A stretch of 64,000 nt of DNA from Mycobacterium ostraviense (lineage in GTDB: Bacteria; Actinomycetota; Actinomycetes; Mycobacteriales; Mycobacteriaceae): contig NZ_NKRE01000001.1 in assembly GCF_002705925.1 (NCBI RefSeq), positions 2,683,282 through 2,747,281 of the forward strand. The letters run 5' to 3'. Positions 17,849 to 27,779 of the stretch are shown here, piece after piece. The notes under the pieces are model-generated. The model was not told the DNA's origin, made no database searches, and was given only the letters and a program-made list of their open reading frames with translations. Both the position numbers and the translations under genes were made by a program. How positions within the stretch are numbered: the stretch's first letter is position 1; every line of letters begins with the position of its first letter.

Positions 17849-18606
17849 TTCGTCACCTGGTCGAGTTTCGAAATCTTGTACTGGCCGTCCGTCGGTGTCA
17901 TACGCACCCGCAGCCGGTAACCCGTTTCCTGATCCTGCGCCTGATCGTTGGACATCCGGACGCGCAGGGCGACGAGCACGTCAACCGATCCGTCGGGGTT
18001 ATTACGCTCGACCGCGGCCCGCATATCGGTCAACTGAACGTGCACGTTGGCGGCCTGGTACGCCTGAACGAGCATGCTGCTGTAGAGCACGGCTTGGGAG
18101 CGGTACTGATCGGTGCCGCAGTCGATGATCTTCTGTTCGCTAGCGGCCATCGAGCTGGTATCCGGTGCCTGCGTGACCGCGACACAGTCCTTGGCCACCT
18201 GGAGCGCTGCCGCGTTGTTGCGGGCTACCACCTCGCTCTGCTGGTGGGCGCGCAGCGCCAGATAGCCGCCGGCTCCGATACCGCCGGCGACGAGCACCAG
18301 TGCCGCGCTGATACCGACTAGCCACCCACGACCCAAACGCGACGGGCGCCGCTCGACGGTTTGGTCCTCACGTGCGGTGTGGGAGGTGTCCGGACCGGCG
18401 TCGTCCTCCGATTCGGCTGAGTCCTCGTCCGTCGCCTCGGCGCTGTCCTGACCGGCCTCAGATTCCGCAGTCAGTTCACCCTTCGTGTCGGGGGCGGCTG
18501 ACCCGGGGTGGGCCGCGGATTCTGAGTCCTCGTCCGTTGCCTCGGGGCTCGGCGAATTATCCGCGTCGATGGGGTTCAGCCGGCTGGCGCCAGCATCTCC
18601 TTCCAT
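17845..18606 (-). CDS. Mce1-associated membrane protein (Rv0175-like)
   Basis: A 253-residue protein starting at ATG 18606. The first 90 residues are acidic and repetitive, with DEDSE-type stretches and ATDEDSES/ATDEDSAE repeated. One membrane helix follows (GWLVGISAALVLVAGGIGAG), then an extracytoplasmic Mas domain ending MTPTDGQYKISKLDQVTK. The acidic tail is longer than in Rv0175 (213 residues), so length expansion of this segment is likely. It overlaps the end of mce1F by 31 bases and continues the operon. Confidence 0.87.
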   Translation of the reverse strand: MEGDAGASRLNPIDADNSPSPEATDEDSESAAHPGSAAPDTKGELTAESEAGQDSAEATDEDSAESEDDAGPDTSHTAREDQTVERRPSRLGRGWLVGISAALVLVAGGIGAGGYLALRAHQQSEVVARNNAAALQVAKDCVAVTQAPDTSSMAASEQKIIDCGTDQYRSQAVLYSSMLVQAYQAANVHVQLTDMRAAVERNNPDGSVDVLVALRVRMSNDQAQDQETGYRLRVRMTPTDGQYKISKLDQVTK

Positions 18607-20132
18607 CCGTCGTCTCCTGTTTTGGTCGAGTTTTCGACGGAGTATCGGACTCCGTCGGGCCCTACCAGTTCACCGCTCTGAGGGCTGTAGACCGCCGTGG
18701 GCGGCCCGCCCGGAGTGTAGACACAGGGGTTGGGCTGCTGTCCGTTGCACTGCACAGTACCCGAACCGGGCCGCTGCAGCGGGTCACTGACCGGCGGCGG
18801 CGTCCCGCCCGGAGGCAGTCTATCGGCCGGTGCCGGGTTCATGCCGTTATTGATCGACGGCGCCGGGATCACCAGGCCGGGCTTGACCGGCTGATCGCAG
18901 CGCGCTGCCGGAGCCGGGCACGTGAGGAGCTGGTTGGGGTCGCCATACCACGGATTGGTACCCGCCGGCACGTATGGTTTCGGGTCGCGGCACTCCCGCG
19001 GCGTCGCCGCTCGCTTGCCCGGGACGTCAACGCACGGAATGTTGCGTGACCCGCGCACGCTGTTGGCCGGGGTATCCATCGGAATCTTGCAGTACGTGCC
19101 TGTCGGCAACGGCTGCAGGCTGGTGTCGGCGAAAGAGCGCCACTCCGAGGCAGGGATGAACCCGGTCAGACACGGCGGCGGCTGGTTGATCGCCAACGCC
19201 AGGTCCAGGGCGGCCATGTTGGGGAAGGGTGCGGCCACTGTCTGCGCGATCGAAGCACCCTGCGGCAAGAACACCAGCACCTGCTCGACGCCTTTGTGGT
19301 AACGCTTGAGCAAGTCAAACACGACTTCGAGGTTCGCCAGCGTCTGCGGCAGCGAATCACGCACGTCGGTGAAGACCTCGTTCAGCTGGTCAGCGGTCGG
19401 AGCTGCTTGGGACAGAATGCTTTTCACGTTCTGGTCCCGTTGCGCGGTCTGCGCGGCCAGCGTGTTGAGGTTGTGTGCCCAGCGTTCGATCGCGTCGCCC
19501 GAGGTGACTTGGCTTTGCAGGATCGGTCCCGAGTGGTCGATGATGTCGTCGACATCTTTGATCTGGGTGCGGAAATCACCGACGATTGCCTGCGTGGCGT
19601 CGACCAGCCGTTGCAGGGCAGGGCCCAAACCGCCTACGGCTTGCGCCGTTTCGTCGAGCAGCACGGGGATCTTGTCCGCCGGCAACACCTGAAGGCCGCG
19701 GTTAGCGGTGTCCAGGGCGGGCCCGATCTCGCTGGGCACCGTCCCCTTGGTGATCGTCTGTCCGGGCGAAAAGACCTTGCCCGGGTTGCCCGTCGACACC
19801 AAGTCCAGGTACTGCTCACCGACTGCCGATACCGAGTGCACGTTCGCCGACGCATCGATCGGGATCTTGTAGCGGCTGTCGATGCTCATCGTCGCCTCGG
19901 CGCCGGTTGGCGTCGGCTCCACGTCGGTGACCTTGCCGATGGTGACGCCGCGATAGGTCACGTTGGCCGTGGGGTAAAGGCCGCCCGATGCCGGCAGCTC
20001 CGCCTTGAGCGTGTATCGGCCGATGCCTGCCAGCGATGGGATCCGCAGGTAGTACACCCCGAGGACCAACAGCGAGACGACTGTCAGGACCCCGAACACG
20101 ATCAACTGGCGTTTGATGAAGGGAGTCAGCAT
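18576..20132 (-). CDS. mce1F: Mce1F, Mce-family lipid transporter subunit
   Basis: A 518-residue Mce protein (H37Rv: 515). One N-terminal helix (QLIVFGVLTVVSLLVLGVYY) is followed by an MlaD domain (about residues 38-115, YTLKAELPASGGLYPTANVT), a long helical region (about 120-310) and a proline-rich tail from about 420. Mce1A-F form a heterohexameric needle that carries fatty or mycolic acids across the periplasm to the YrbE permease. ATG 20132 overlaps the end of mce1E by 7 bases. Confidence 0.95.
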   Translation of the reverse strand: MLTPFIKRQLIVFGVLTVVSLLVLGVYYLRIPSLAGIGRYTLKAELPASGGLYPTANVTYRGVTIGKVTDVEPTPTGAEATMSIDSRYKIPIDASANVHSVSAVGEQYLDLVSTGNPGKVFSPGQTITKGTVPSEIGPALDTANRGLQVLPADKIPVLLDETAQAVGGLGPALQRLVDATQAIVGDFRTQIKDVDDIIDHSGPILQSQVTSGDAIERWAHNLNTLAAQTAQRDQNVKSILSQAAPTADQLNEVFTDVRDSLPQTLANLEVVFDLLKRYHKGVEQVLVFLPQGASIAQTVAAPFPNMAALDLALAINQPPPCLTGFIPASEWRSFADTSLQPLPTGTYCKIPMDTPANSVRGSRNIPCVDVPGKRAATPRECRDPKPYVPAGTNPWYGDPNQLLTCPAPAARCDQPVKPGLVIPAPSINNGMNPAPADRLPPGGTPPPVSDPLQRPGSGTVQCNGQQPNPCVYTPGGPPTAVYSPQSGELVGPDGVRYSVENSTKTGDDGWKEMLAPAG

Positions 20133-21361
20133 TGCCGGTCGCCCCTTTCCACCAGCGGTCCGCCCGGCGCGTCGTTCGGGTTCGGCGTGTAGCGGACGTC
20201 GGGGATCATCGTCTCGGGATCGCGACCGAAGGACTGCTCGAGCGCGCGCAGGGCTCCGGAAAAGCCGGTACCGGTGAGCAAGGCGTTGTCCATGGCGCTG
20301 AAGGTCACGTCAATCGTGGCCGACACGTTCTGGTAGTCGCCGCGGAACAGCTTCGGCACGGTGTCGATGTCGTACGGCTGGGTGAGAATCAGCTTCAGCG
20401 CGCCGAGCAGATACTGCGAGCCGCGGCCGAGCTCCTTCAGCGGGCATTGCAGCGCTTGCAAGTCGGTATGCAGCGGGCCGCGTGCCTCCGACAGGTACTG
20501 GTCGGTCACCTGGGTGAGCTGTCCCACCGCGTCGACGGCGTTGATGAGCAGGTCGCGCGTGTCGGCGAAGTGCTTGATCAGCGGCGGGATGTCGGTCAGC
20601 ACCCGGTCCAGAACATCGGCTCGACGACCCACGTAGACCAGCAACCGGTTGGTGGAGTCGATAGCGTGGGTGATGTCATCGCGTTGCTGGTTGAGCTGGT
20701 CGGTAAAGGTGTCCAGCTTGGTGAGGAAGGCCCGAATCTGGTCGGCTCGCCCGTGGAAGACGTTGTAGACCTCGTTCTGGAGCACCTCCAGATTCGGAAT
20801 ACCGCCACCGCGCAAGATCATCGAGATGCTGGCCAGTGTTTGCTCGGTGTTGGGATAGGCGGAGGAGTTCTTCAGTGAAATAGTGCAATCTTGTTTGCGG
20901 TGCGGCGGCGGGCACAGCGGCTGCGGGGACGGGTCGGGTGGCGACGCGAGCTCCACATGCTGAGAACCCAGCAAACTGGTCTGTCCGATCTTCGCGGTGG
21001 CGTTCCGCGGTAGCTTGACGCCCTTGTCGATGCCCAGCTTGAGGGTCGCTATCCAGTTCTCCAATCTGATGTCGCGGATCGAGCCCACCGTGACGTCGGC
21101 GACCATCACCTTGCTGTTGCCGTTGATCGCCAGCGTGTCGGGCACCTGCACATAGAGGACGTAGGACCCGTCCCCGGTGCCCGGACCACCCGGAATCGAC
21201 ACATTGGAGATCCCGCGCCAGCCGCACGAACTCAGCATCAGCGCGACCATCAGCAACGCCAAGGCCTGCCAGACCCGGTGACGGACACGTCCCACGGCGC
21301 GCCTCGGTGTCCAATGGCTCGGCTTGCTCTTCGCGCGTACCGCGCTCATCGCGCCGCTCAC
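20126..21361 (-). CDS. mce1E: Mce1E lipoprotein (LprK)
   Basis: A 411-residue lipoprotein subunit of the Mce1 complex, from GTG 21361, which shares GTGA with the mce1D stop. The signal sequence has lipobox LSSC with Cys46, and GWRGISNVSIPGGPG follows. The MlaD domain is at about residues 60-140 (YVLYVQVPDTLAINGNSKV), then the Mce helical domain. The N-terminus is about 20 residues longer than H37Rv LprK (390). ATG 21349 (residue 5) is an alternative start. Confidence 0.94.
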   Translation of the reverse strand: MSGAMSAVRAKSKPSHWTPRRAVGRVRHRVWQALALLMVALMLSSCGWRGISNVSIPGGPGTGDGSYVLYVQVPDTLAINGNSKVMVADVTVGSIRDIRLENWIATLKLGIDKGVKLPRNATAKIGQTSLLGSQHVELASPPDPSPQPLCPPPHRKQDCTISLKNSSAYPNTEQTLASISMILRGGGIPNLEVLQNEVYNVFHGRADQIRAFLTKLDTFTDQLNQQRDDITHAIDSTNRLLVYVGRRADVLDRVLTDIPPLIKHFADTRDLLINAVDAVGQLTQVTDQYLSEARGPLHTDLQALQCPLKELGRGSQYLLGALKLILTQPYDIDTVPKLFRGDYQNVSATIDVTFSAMDNALLTGTGFSGALRALEQSFGRDPETMIPDVRYTPNPNDAPGGPLVERGDRQC

Positions 21362-22965
21362 TGACCCCCTCCTGCCTCAGCGGGAAGTGGAGCGCCTACC
21401 GGCGCGGGTGCCCGGGCTGGACCGGGCGTCGGGGCAACCGGACCCGGGACCACCCCCGGGGCGGGCGGCGGCGGCTGGATCGGTACCGGGGCCTGCAAAC
21501 CGATCGGCGGCAATACCGGGTACTCGTCATACGCGTTCGGCGGTCCGGGTGGCGTCTGCAAGGTGGACTGGACGGGCGGGATGTCCGGGCCTCCCATGAG
21601 TTCGGCCAGCGACTCGGGGGTCATCAGGCCCGCCGTGATCGGCCCTACCTGCTGCCCCTGCATACCTGGGGCGACAATCCAGCCCGGCTGGGTGTTGCGG
21701 TGCGACAACGGAGTATCCGGCACCCAGATCCCCGGGACGGTCGTGTCCTTGTACCCGTTCGGCGGCTGCAGCCGCGGCTCGGAGTAGGCGACCTGCTTGG
21801 GCAGCACCTCGGCGGTGCTGAAGAAGTTCACCCCGAACGGGAAGTAGTTGAACTTGATCGCATCCAGGATCGGCGCCAGATACTGCGCACACAGCTCAGC
21901 GGACTCCTGATAGCCGAGCCGGCTGGCGGCCTGAATCGAACTGCAGACGAATTGCATCGGGTTCGCAAAGGATGTGATCTCCGGAATGGCCACGACGGAT
22001 CCGTGCGACGGATGGTAGATCTGGTTGACGTTCGACGCCGCCGTCGGCAGCACGTGCAAGGCGGTCTCCAAGCCGTTCAGCGGCTCGGGTTGCAGCAGCG
22101 TGTTGGTCGCCTCGGCCAGGTTGTTGACGTCATGAGTCAACACCTCGCGGTTCTTGTCGAGGAACGGCCGGATCGTCGTCAGCAAGCTGTCGAACTGTTG
22201 TAAGGCATTGGAAAGGGCTTGGTCGGAGCTGACCAGCCGGCCGGTGAGGTCGGCCAGGTTCTGGTTCAACGCCACGAATTGCGCGTCGTCCTGGTGCAGC
22301 GCGTTGACGAACAGCGCCAAGCTGCGGACCACCGCGAAGAAGTCGCCACGGCCTTCGTTGAGCGCGGTCAGCGCCCGCGACAGGTTGTCCAGCGTGGTGT
22401 TGAATTGCTTGCCCTTGCCGGCGAATCCGTACGCGAACGATTCGAGGACCTCACCGAACGGCCCCTTGGGCTGCTGCTCGGTGGGGCCGAGCTTGTCGAT
22501 GATGTTGGTGATGCTGTTGCGCAGCTCGTCCCACTCCACCGGCACCTGGGTGCGCTCGATCGGGATTACCGCGTTGTCGGCAAGCACCGGGCCGCCTCTG
22601 TACGGCGGCTCCAGTTGGATCGAGCGCGACGCCACCAGCGTCGGGTTGAGGATCACCGCCGAGGCGTTGGCCGGCACCTTGTACTGGTTCTGATAGTGGA
22701 AGGTGACCTTCATCTTGTCGCCGGCCGCTTCGATGCTGTCGATCTTGCCCACTTGCAGGCCCATGATCTGGACCTTGTCACCGGGGTACAGCGCATTTGC
22801 GGCAGGGAAATAGGCAACCACGGTGTTGTTGGTCAGCTTCTGGTAAAGCCGCCAGCCGACAAACGCTGCCACCAGAGCCAACACCACGACCAGCGTTCCG
22901 ACGATCACCGTCGCCCGCGTCATCCTCGGAAGCCGCAGATTGCGGATGTCAAAGACGGTGCTCAA
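21358..22965 (-). CDS. mce1D: Mce1D, Mce-family lipid transporter subunit
   Basis: A 535-residue Mce protein (H37Rv: 530). An N-terminal helix at residues 18-40 (ATVIVGTLVVVLALVAAFVG) precedes the MlaD domain (VVAYFPAANALYPGDKVQIM), the helical needle region and a long proline-rich tail (PPPPAPGVVPGPVAPTPGP). The start is TTG 22965, overlapping the mce1C stop as TTGA; the protein start STVFDIRNLRLP supports this position and no in-frame ATG is close. The proline-rich tail probably extends into the periplasm or cell wall. Confidence 0.94.
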   Translation of the reverse strand: MSTVFDIRNLRLPRMTRATVIVGTLVVVLALVAAFVGWRLYQKLTNNTVVAYFPAANALYPGDKVQIMGLQVGKIDSIEAAGDKMKVTFHYQNQYKVPANASAVILNPTLVASRSIQLEPPYRGGPVLADNAVIPIERTQVPVEWDELRNSITNIIDKLGPTEQQPKGPFGEVLESFAYGFAGKGKQFNTTLDNLSRALTALNEGRGDFFAVVRSLALFVNALHQDDAQFVALNQNLADLTGRLVSSDQALSNALQQFDSLLTTIRPFLDKNREVLTHDVNNLAEATNTLLQPEPLNGLETALHVLPTAASNVNQIYHPSHGSVVAIPEITSFANPMQFVCSSIQAASRLGYQESAELCAQYLAPILDAIKFNYFPFGVNFFSTAEVLPKQVAYSEPRLQPPNGYKDTTVPGIWVPDTPLSHRNTQPGWIVAPGMQGQQVGPITAGLMTPESLAELMGGPDIPPVQSTLQTPPGPPNAYDEYPVLPPIGLQAPVPIQPPPPAPGVVPGPVAPTPGPARAPAPVGAPLPAEAGGGQ

Positions 22966-24551
22966 TTCTGGCTCCCTCCAGTCACACCGCTACCTCCGGT
23001 GCCTCCTGGGTTGATGTAGGGGTCGGGCAGCTGCGGCCCCGGCCCGGGCGGCGCGGGCGGACCCGGTGGTAGCCCCGGCGCGAACGTCGACGGCGGCGGT
23101 GTCGGGCCGGCCGGCGCCAGTTGCTCGGTTCGCGCACCCGGCGGTGCGTTCGGCGGCAGCGGCACCGGGGTGCCCGGAACGTCAGGCGGCGGGTCGCCCG
23201 GCCGCCCCGCGATCGGGATGCCCGGCGTCGGGGGCAGGCCGTTCGGGTTCGGCGGGGACGCCTCGACGTCCAGCGGCGCCGGGAAGTTCGGACCGCCGAA
23301 TGGGCCGAGAAGCGCTCCCGCACAAGGCAGCGGGTTCCAGGGCCGCGGCAGCCCCTCGTCGCCGACGGTGACATTGCCGCCGGGATTGGCCGGCGTGTAC
23401 GAGCACGGTGAACCGGGCGGCACGGCCGGCCCCGGGTGCTCGGGCGTGCCCTCCAGCACACCCGGCGCCGGCGGCGGCGCGCCATTGGGGAACCGGGTGC
23501 CGTTGGGGTCGGGCCAGCGGAATTCCGGCAACCCGGCACTGCGCCAGAAGTTCTCCGGGTCCAGGCCACGCTTCTTGAACGCGGCGTCGATGAAGGGCTG
23601 CAGAATCTGCCCCGGAACCAGGTTGTGGATAACCACTTTGAAGAACGGTCCCGACGCGATCGACTCGTTCAGCGACGGGAGGAATCCGCCGACCATCAGC
23701 AGCCCGTTCGCTAGATCGTCTTTGCGTTCAACCAGGATGTCGCTGACCTGACGCAGCTGCTCGAGCACATGGTTGAGGTTCGGGTTGTCGTTGATCAGCC
23801 CCTGCACCTGGGCCGAGAACGCCGCGACATTGGCCAGTAGTGCGTCGATGGCGCGTCCGCGTTCGTTGAACGCGGCGATCAACGTCTTGGCGTTGACCAA
23901 CAGCCGGTCCACCTGCTGGCTGCGGTCCCCGAGGATGCTGGCCACCTGGTTGGCCTGCGCAAGCAGGTGCTTGATCTCCTCGTCGCGCTTGCCGATGGTG
24001 TCGGAGAACTTGGCCACACCGTCGAGGGTGGCGCTCAGATGCGGGTAGGTCTGGTCGATGGTCTGCGACAACACATGCAGCGACTGCTTGACCGTGTCGA
24101 TGTCCCAGCCGGTGGCCGCCTTGGTGACGTCGAAGAAGGCGTCGTAAATCTGGTACGGAGTGGTGCTCTGGCCTAATGGCAACGTGCCCCCCGGGCGCAG
24201 CGGCTGGTTGCCGCGCGCCTCGATCTCGAGGACCTTCTTGCCGAGGATGGTGTCGGTTCGGATCGCCAGCCGGCTTTCGGTGCCGATGACGTTGGTGCCG
24301 ACCGAGAACTTGATCTTGATGTGGTCACCGTCGATCGACAGGGCCTCGACCTTGCCGACATCCATGCCGGCGATGCGTACCTTGTCGCCCTTGTTGAGAC
24401 CGCCGGAGTCGGTGAACTGCCCGTAGTAGCTCGGCCGTGCGAACAACATGGGGACGCTGGTGAAGCTCTGGCCGACGGCGACGACGATGATCATCACCAC
24501 GATGCCCATGAGGCCGATACGAAGCCGATTGGGAGGTTCCAGCGTTCTCAT
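22962..24551 (-). CDS. mce1C: Mce1C, Mce-family lipid transporter subunit
   Basis: A 529-residue Mce protein from ATG 24551, which overlaps the mce1B stop as ATGA; an in-frame GTG lies 4 codons earlier and is less likely. One helix (RIGLMGIVVMIIVVAVG), an MlaD domain (SYYGQFTDSGGLNKGDKVRI) and a helical region to about residue 310 are followed by about 190 residues very rich in proline, glycine and alanine (PPPDVPGTPVPLPPNAPPG). Mce1C of H37Rv is slightly shorter (515); the difference lies in the low-complexity tail. Confidence 0.94.
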   Translation of the reverse strand: MRTLEPPNRLRIGLMGIVVMIIVVAVGQSFTSVPMLFARPSYYGQFTDSGGLNKGDKVRIAGMDVGKVEALSIDGDHIKIKFSVGTNVIGTESRLAIRTDTILGKKVLEIEARGNQPLRPGGTLPLGQSTTPYQIYDAFFDVTKAATGWDIDTVKQSLHVLSQTIDQTYPHLSATLDGVAKFSDTIGKRDEEIKHLLAQANQVASILGDRSQQVDRLLVNAKTLIAAFNERGRAIDALLANVAAFSAQVQGLINDNPNLNHVLEQLRQVSDILVERKDDLANGLLMVGGFLPSLNESIASGPFFKVVIHNLVPGQILQPFIDAAFKKRGLDPENFWRSAGLPEFRWPDPNGTRFPNGAPPPAPGVLEGTPEHPGPAVPPGSPCSYTPANPGGNVTVGDEGLPRPWNPLPCAGALLGPFGGPNFPAPLDVEASPPNPNGLPPTPGIPIAGRPGDPPPDVPGTPVPLPPNAPPGARTEQLAPAGPTPPPSTFAPGLPPGPPAPPGPGPQLPDPYINPGGTGGSGVTGGSQN

Positions 24552-25588
24552 TGTGGCGTGCACCTACCCGTCGGCTGGGTGAAGAGCCGGACCGTGCGCA
24601 CCGGCCCGCCGGGCTGCAGCCCATTGATTCTGAGGCTGATGTCGCAAGAGTAGAAGTTCACGAAGTCCCCGTAGGACCCGATGGTGCGCCCGATCATGTT
24701 CAGCGCGGTCGGGACCTTATGCAGGAAGTCGTTCAACTCCTGACGCTGGTCGATGAGCGGCTGCTGGACGGCATCGAGGTAGTTGACGGTCTTGTGCAGC
24801 AGTGCGCGGTCCTCGGCCAGCAGATCGGCCACGGTTCCGGCGGCGTTGCTGATGTGCACGATGCCGTCCGCCAACTGGGTACGGTGGTCCTTCAACCCGG
24901 TGATCAGCACCTCCAGGTTGTTGACCGTCTGATCGAAGTCCTTGCGATGGCGAACCGTGGTGTCCAGCACGGTGTTCAAGTTCTTCACCACCTCGCCGAT
25001 CGCCTGGTCGCGTTCGGCGATCTGTGAGGTCAGCTGCGCGGTCTGGTCGAGGATGTCGTTGATGGTGCCGCCCTGGCCCTGAAACACGGTGATCAGCGCC
25101 GATGCGATGGTGTTGACCTTGTCCGGGTCCAGCGCCCGAAACACCGGCTTGAAACCGCCGATCAGTGCGTCGAGGTCGAGCGCCGGCGAGGTGCGTGACA
25201 ACGGAATGAACCCACCCGACCGCATGACCCGGTCACTGCCCTCGCCGTCACCGCGCTTGAGCTCCAGGTAACGATTGCCGATCAGGTCGAGGTAACGGAT
25301 CTGCGCCGTCGTCGATTGGTAAAGGGGTATCGAGCGGTCGACGTCGAAATCCACCCGGACCCGTTTCCCGCCGTCCACCAGCGACACGTTTTTGACCTTG
25401 CCGATCTCCACCCCCGAGGCGCGGACGAATTGTCCGGCCCGGAGCCCGCTGACGTTGCTGAACTCAGCGGAGTAGCCGTAGGTGCGGTCGAAGCGGATCT
25501 GACCGAAAACGATGACGATCATCACGCTGAACAGCACCAGCACCAGTGCGAAGGCGCCGAGTTTTATTGCAGTACCGGTGATTTTCAT
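24548..25588 (-). CDS. mce1B: Mce1B, Mce-family lipid transporter subunit
   Basis: A 346-residue Mce protein, the same length as in H37Rv. One helix (GAFALVLVLFSVMIVIVFGQ), the MlaD domain (about residues 37-115; SNVSGLRAGQFVRASGVEIG) and the helical region follow. It lacks the long proline tail of Mce1C, D and F. ATG 25588 overlaps the mce1A stop as ATGA. Confidence 0.95.
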   Translation of the reverse strand: MKITGTAIKLGAFALVLVLFSVMIVIVFGQIRFDRTYGYSAEFSNVSGLRAGQFVRASGVEIGKVKNVSLVDGGKRVRVDFDVDRSIPLYQSTTAQIRYLDLIGNRYLELKRGDGEGSDRVMRSGGFIPLSRTSPALDLDALIGGFKPVFRALDPDKVNTIASALITVFQGQGGTINDILDQTAQLTSQIAERDQAIGEVVKNLNTVLDTTVRHRKDFDQTVNNLEVLITGLKDHRTQLADGIVHISNAAGTVADLLAEDRALLHKTVNYLDAVQQPLIDQRQELNDFLHKVPTALNMIGRTIGSYGDFVNFYSCDISLRINGLQPGGPVRTVRLFTQPTGRCTPQ

Positions 25589-26904
25589 GGGTTGATCGTG
25601 TTGTCCCCTACTTGACGGCCCCAGACGTATTCGATCGCGTAGGGCGAACCGGTCTCCAGGTGGTTATAGGGAGCGATGCTGTTGCCGGTGTCCATCACCA
25701 ACTCGGGTGCTGGCCAGAAATCGTGGGTGATCTGCTGCCAGCAGCCCGGCGCACCGCCGGGGCCGCCATGTGCGTTGACCCGCGGCAGGTTTTCCGGATA
25801 CATGTAGGGATTCGGTGCCCCGCCGACCACCCCGGCGGCCAGCCCGCCGATCTGTGACAGCAGCAGCGGCACCATCGACGTCGGATTCAGCATCAAGCCC
25901 AACCCGGACAGCAGCTCGCTGTGCGTGGCCAGCGAATAGCCGTTGCCGCCGAGGAACGTGGTGGCCTTGGGCTCGATGTCGTGATAGTTGCGCAGCGTGC
26001 AGTACAGCTCCGGGCTGTAGGTGTCCAACAACTGAGCACTGGGCACCAGGTCGGCGGCGCCACGCGCCAGATACGGGCCACCCCGGCCAAAGACGTCCGC
26101 GCCGGTGTTGCCGAACCCGACCGCCGCCAGCAAAGCGGCATCCAATTCGCGCTGATGCTGGTTGATCGTGCGCGCCGTGGGCACCGAATTGTCAAGGAAG
26201 TCGAACAAATCCGGCGATGCGTTGGCGTAGACGTCGCCCAGCGCCGCCAACTGCTGAATGTCGCGGCGCGCCTGCGGCATGCGCGGGTTGACGTCGTCGA
26301 GGATCGCGTTGGCGTTGACGATCGATTGTCCGAAGCGATCGCCCAATCCGGTCAGCGCCTGCGCGGCCGCGCTGAGCGTCAGGTTGAGCTTGACCGGGTC
26401 CACCTTCTCGGCAATCGAGGTGATGGTCTGGAACAAGGTATTGATCTCGGTCGTCACCCCGACGGCATTGATGACGCTCTTGGCGGTGAGGTGCCCCTTC
26501 GAGATGACGTTGCCGCGGTCGTCTCGCGGCGTCGTCAGCGACACATACTTGCCGCCGAACACCGTGGTCGCCTTGATTTGCGCATTGACGTTCTCCGGTA
26601 CCAGCGAGAGGTACTTCGGATTGACGTTCAAGACGAACTTGGCGGCCGGTTTGCCGTCGCGCGTGATCTCCGAGATGCTGTCGACCCGGCCGATCTGCAC
26701 GCCGTTGTAGGTGACCTTCGAGCCGGGATCCATCACCAGGCCGGCTCGATCGGAAAACATCGTCAGCTTGACCTTCGGGGTGAAATCGCCACGAAACTGC
26801 AGGTACACCAACACGAATATGACAAGCGCGATCACCACAAAGGCCATACCCGCCGTCTTGTACGGCGGGTCGCTGACCTTGTTGACCTTCGCCGGCATCG
26901 TCAT
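25585..26904 (-). CDS. mce1A: Mce1A, Mce-family lipid transporter subunit
   Basis: A 439-residue Mce protein (H37Rv: 454), founding member of the family and first linked to entry into host cells. One helix at about residues 18-38 (MAFVVIALVIFVLVYLQFRG) leads to the MlaD domain (KLTMFSDRAGLVMDPGSKV) and the helical cholesterol-uptake porter-like domain. Start ATG 26904, with ATG 26898 as an alternative, is 4 bases after the yrbE1B stop, so translation is tightly coupled. Confidence 0.95.
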   Translation of the reverse strand: MTMPAKVNKVSDPPYKTAGMAFVVIALVIFVLVYLQFRGDFTPKVKLTMFSDRAGLVMDPGSKVTYNGVQIGRVDSISEITRDGKPAAKFVLNVNPKYLSLVPENVNAQIKATTVFGGKYVSLTTPRDDRGNVISKGHLTAKSVINAVGVTTEINTLFQTITSIAEKVDPVKLNLTLSAAAQALTGLGDRFGQSIVNANAILDDVNPRMPQARRDIQQLAALGDVYANASPDLFDFLDNSVPTARTINQHQRELDAALLAAVGFGNTGADVFGRGGPYLARGAADLVPSAQLLDTYSPELYCTLRNYHDIEPKATTFLGGNGYSLATHSELLSGLGLMLNPTSMVPLLLSQIGGLAAGVVGGAPNPYMYPENLPRVNAHGGPGGAPGCWQQITHDFWPAPELVMDTGNSIAPYNHLETGSPYAIEYVWGRQVGDNTINP

Positions 26905-26908
26905 GGCG

Positions 26909-27778
26909 CTACACCGTCAGTGCGAAGTTGGGGTCGACGCCGTAGAGCGCCAACGCGGCGGACAAGACGACCACGGGTATCGAGACCAGCGAGAAACGCA
27001 TCGATCGGCCGACGGCCTCGCCGACACCGACGGGGCCGCCGCCCGCGCTGTACCCGTAGTAGCAGTGACTGACCATCACCACCGCGGTGATGATGATCGC
27101 CTCCAGAAACGACCAGAAGACGTCGTCGGGGCGCAGGAACGTCCGGAAGTAGTGCTCGTAGGTGCCGGTCGACTGGCCGTAGAGGACCGTCGTGGTGATC
27201 TGCGGGGACAGGAACGCCATGATCATCGCCATCGCATAAAGCGGGATGATCACCGTCAGCCCTGCCAGGATCCGGGTGGTCGCCAGGAAGCAGATCGACT
27301 TGATGCCCATCACTTCCAGGGCGTCGATCTCTTCGCTGATCCGCATCGCGCCCAGCTCGGCGGTGGCACCGGCGCCGACCGTTGCCGCCATGGCCACACC
27401 GGTGACCACCGGCGCGGCGATGCGGACGTTGATCAGCGCGGCGAAAAAGCCGGTGAACGCCTCCACGCCGATGTTCCCCAGCGACGCGAAGCCCTGGATG
27501 GCGACCAGCGAACTGCCGGACAACGTGACGAAACCGACGATCGCGGCGGTGCCGCCGACGACGGCCATCGCACCGGTGCCCATTCCGATCTGAGCGATCA
27601 GCCGCAGCGTCTCCTTGCGATAGCGGCTCAGCGCGAACGGGACGTTCCCGATGCTGACCAGCGCGAACCACGCCAGCCGGCCGGTGGTGTCCAGCCCGCG
27701 GACCGCCGCCCCGCCATATCGGTTCAGATTGGCGGTGGCCCTGGGGAATCGGGCGCGTAATACCGCAGAAGTCGCCAT
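26909..27778 (-). CDS. yrbE1B: YrbE1B, MlaE-type permease of the Mce1 transporter
   Basis: A 289-residue MlaE-family permease, the same length as H37Rv YrbE1B. It has five or six hydrophobic helices and the conserved coupling segment MRISEEIDALEVMGIKSICF (EExDALxxMG), which contacts the ATPase in MlaE/YrbE systems. It pairs with YrbE1A to form the inner-membrane channel. The ATPase (MceG/Mkl) is encoded elsewhere. ATG 27778 is one base after the yrbE1A stop. Confidence 0.95.
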   Translation of the reverse strand: MATSAVLRARFPRATANLNRYGGAAVRGLDTTGRLAWFALVSIGNVPFALSRYRKETLRLIAQIGMGTGAMAVVGGTAAIVGFVTLSGSSLVAIQGFASLGNIGVEAFTGFFAALINVRIAAPVVTGVAMAATVGAGATAELGAMRISEEIDALEVMGIKSICFLATTRILAGLTVIIPLYAMAMIMAFLSPQITTTVLYGQSTGTYEHYFRTFLRPDDVFWSFLEAIIITAVVMVSHCYYGYSAGGGPVGVGEAVGRSMRFSLVSIPVVVLSAALALYGVDPNFALTV

Positions 27779-27779
27779 G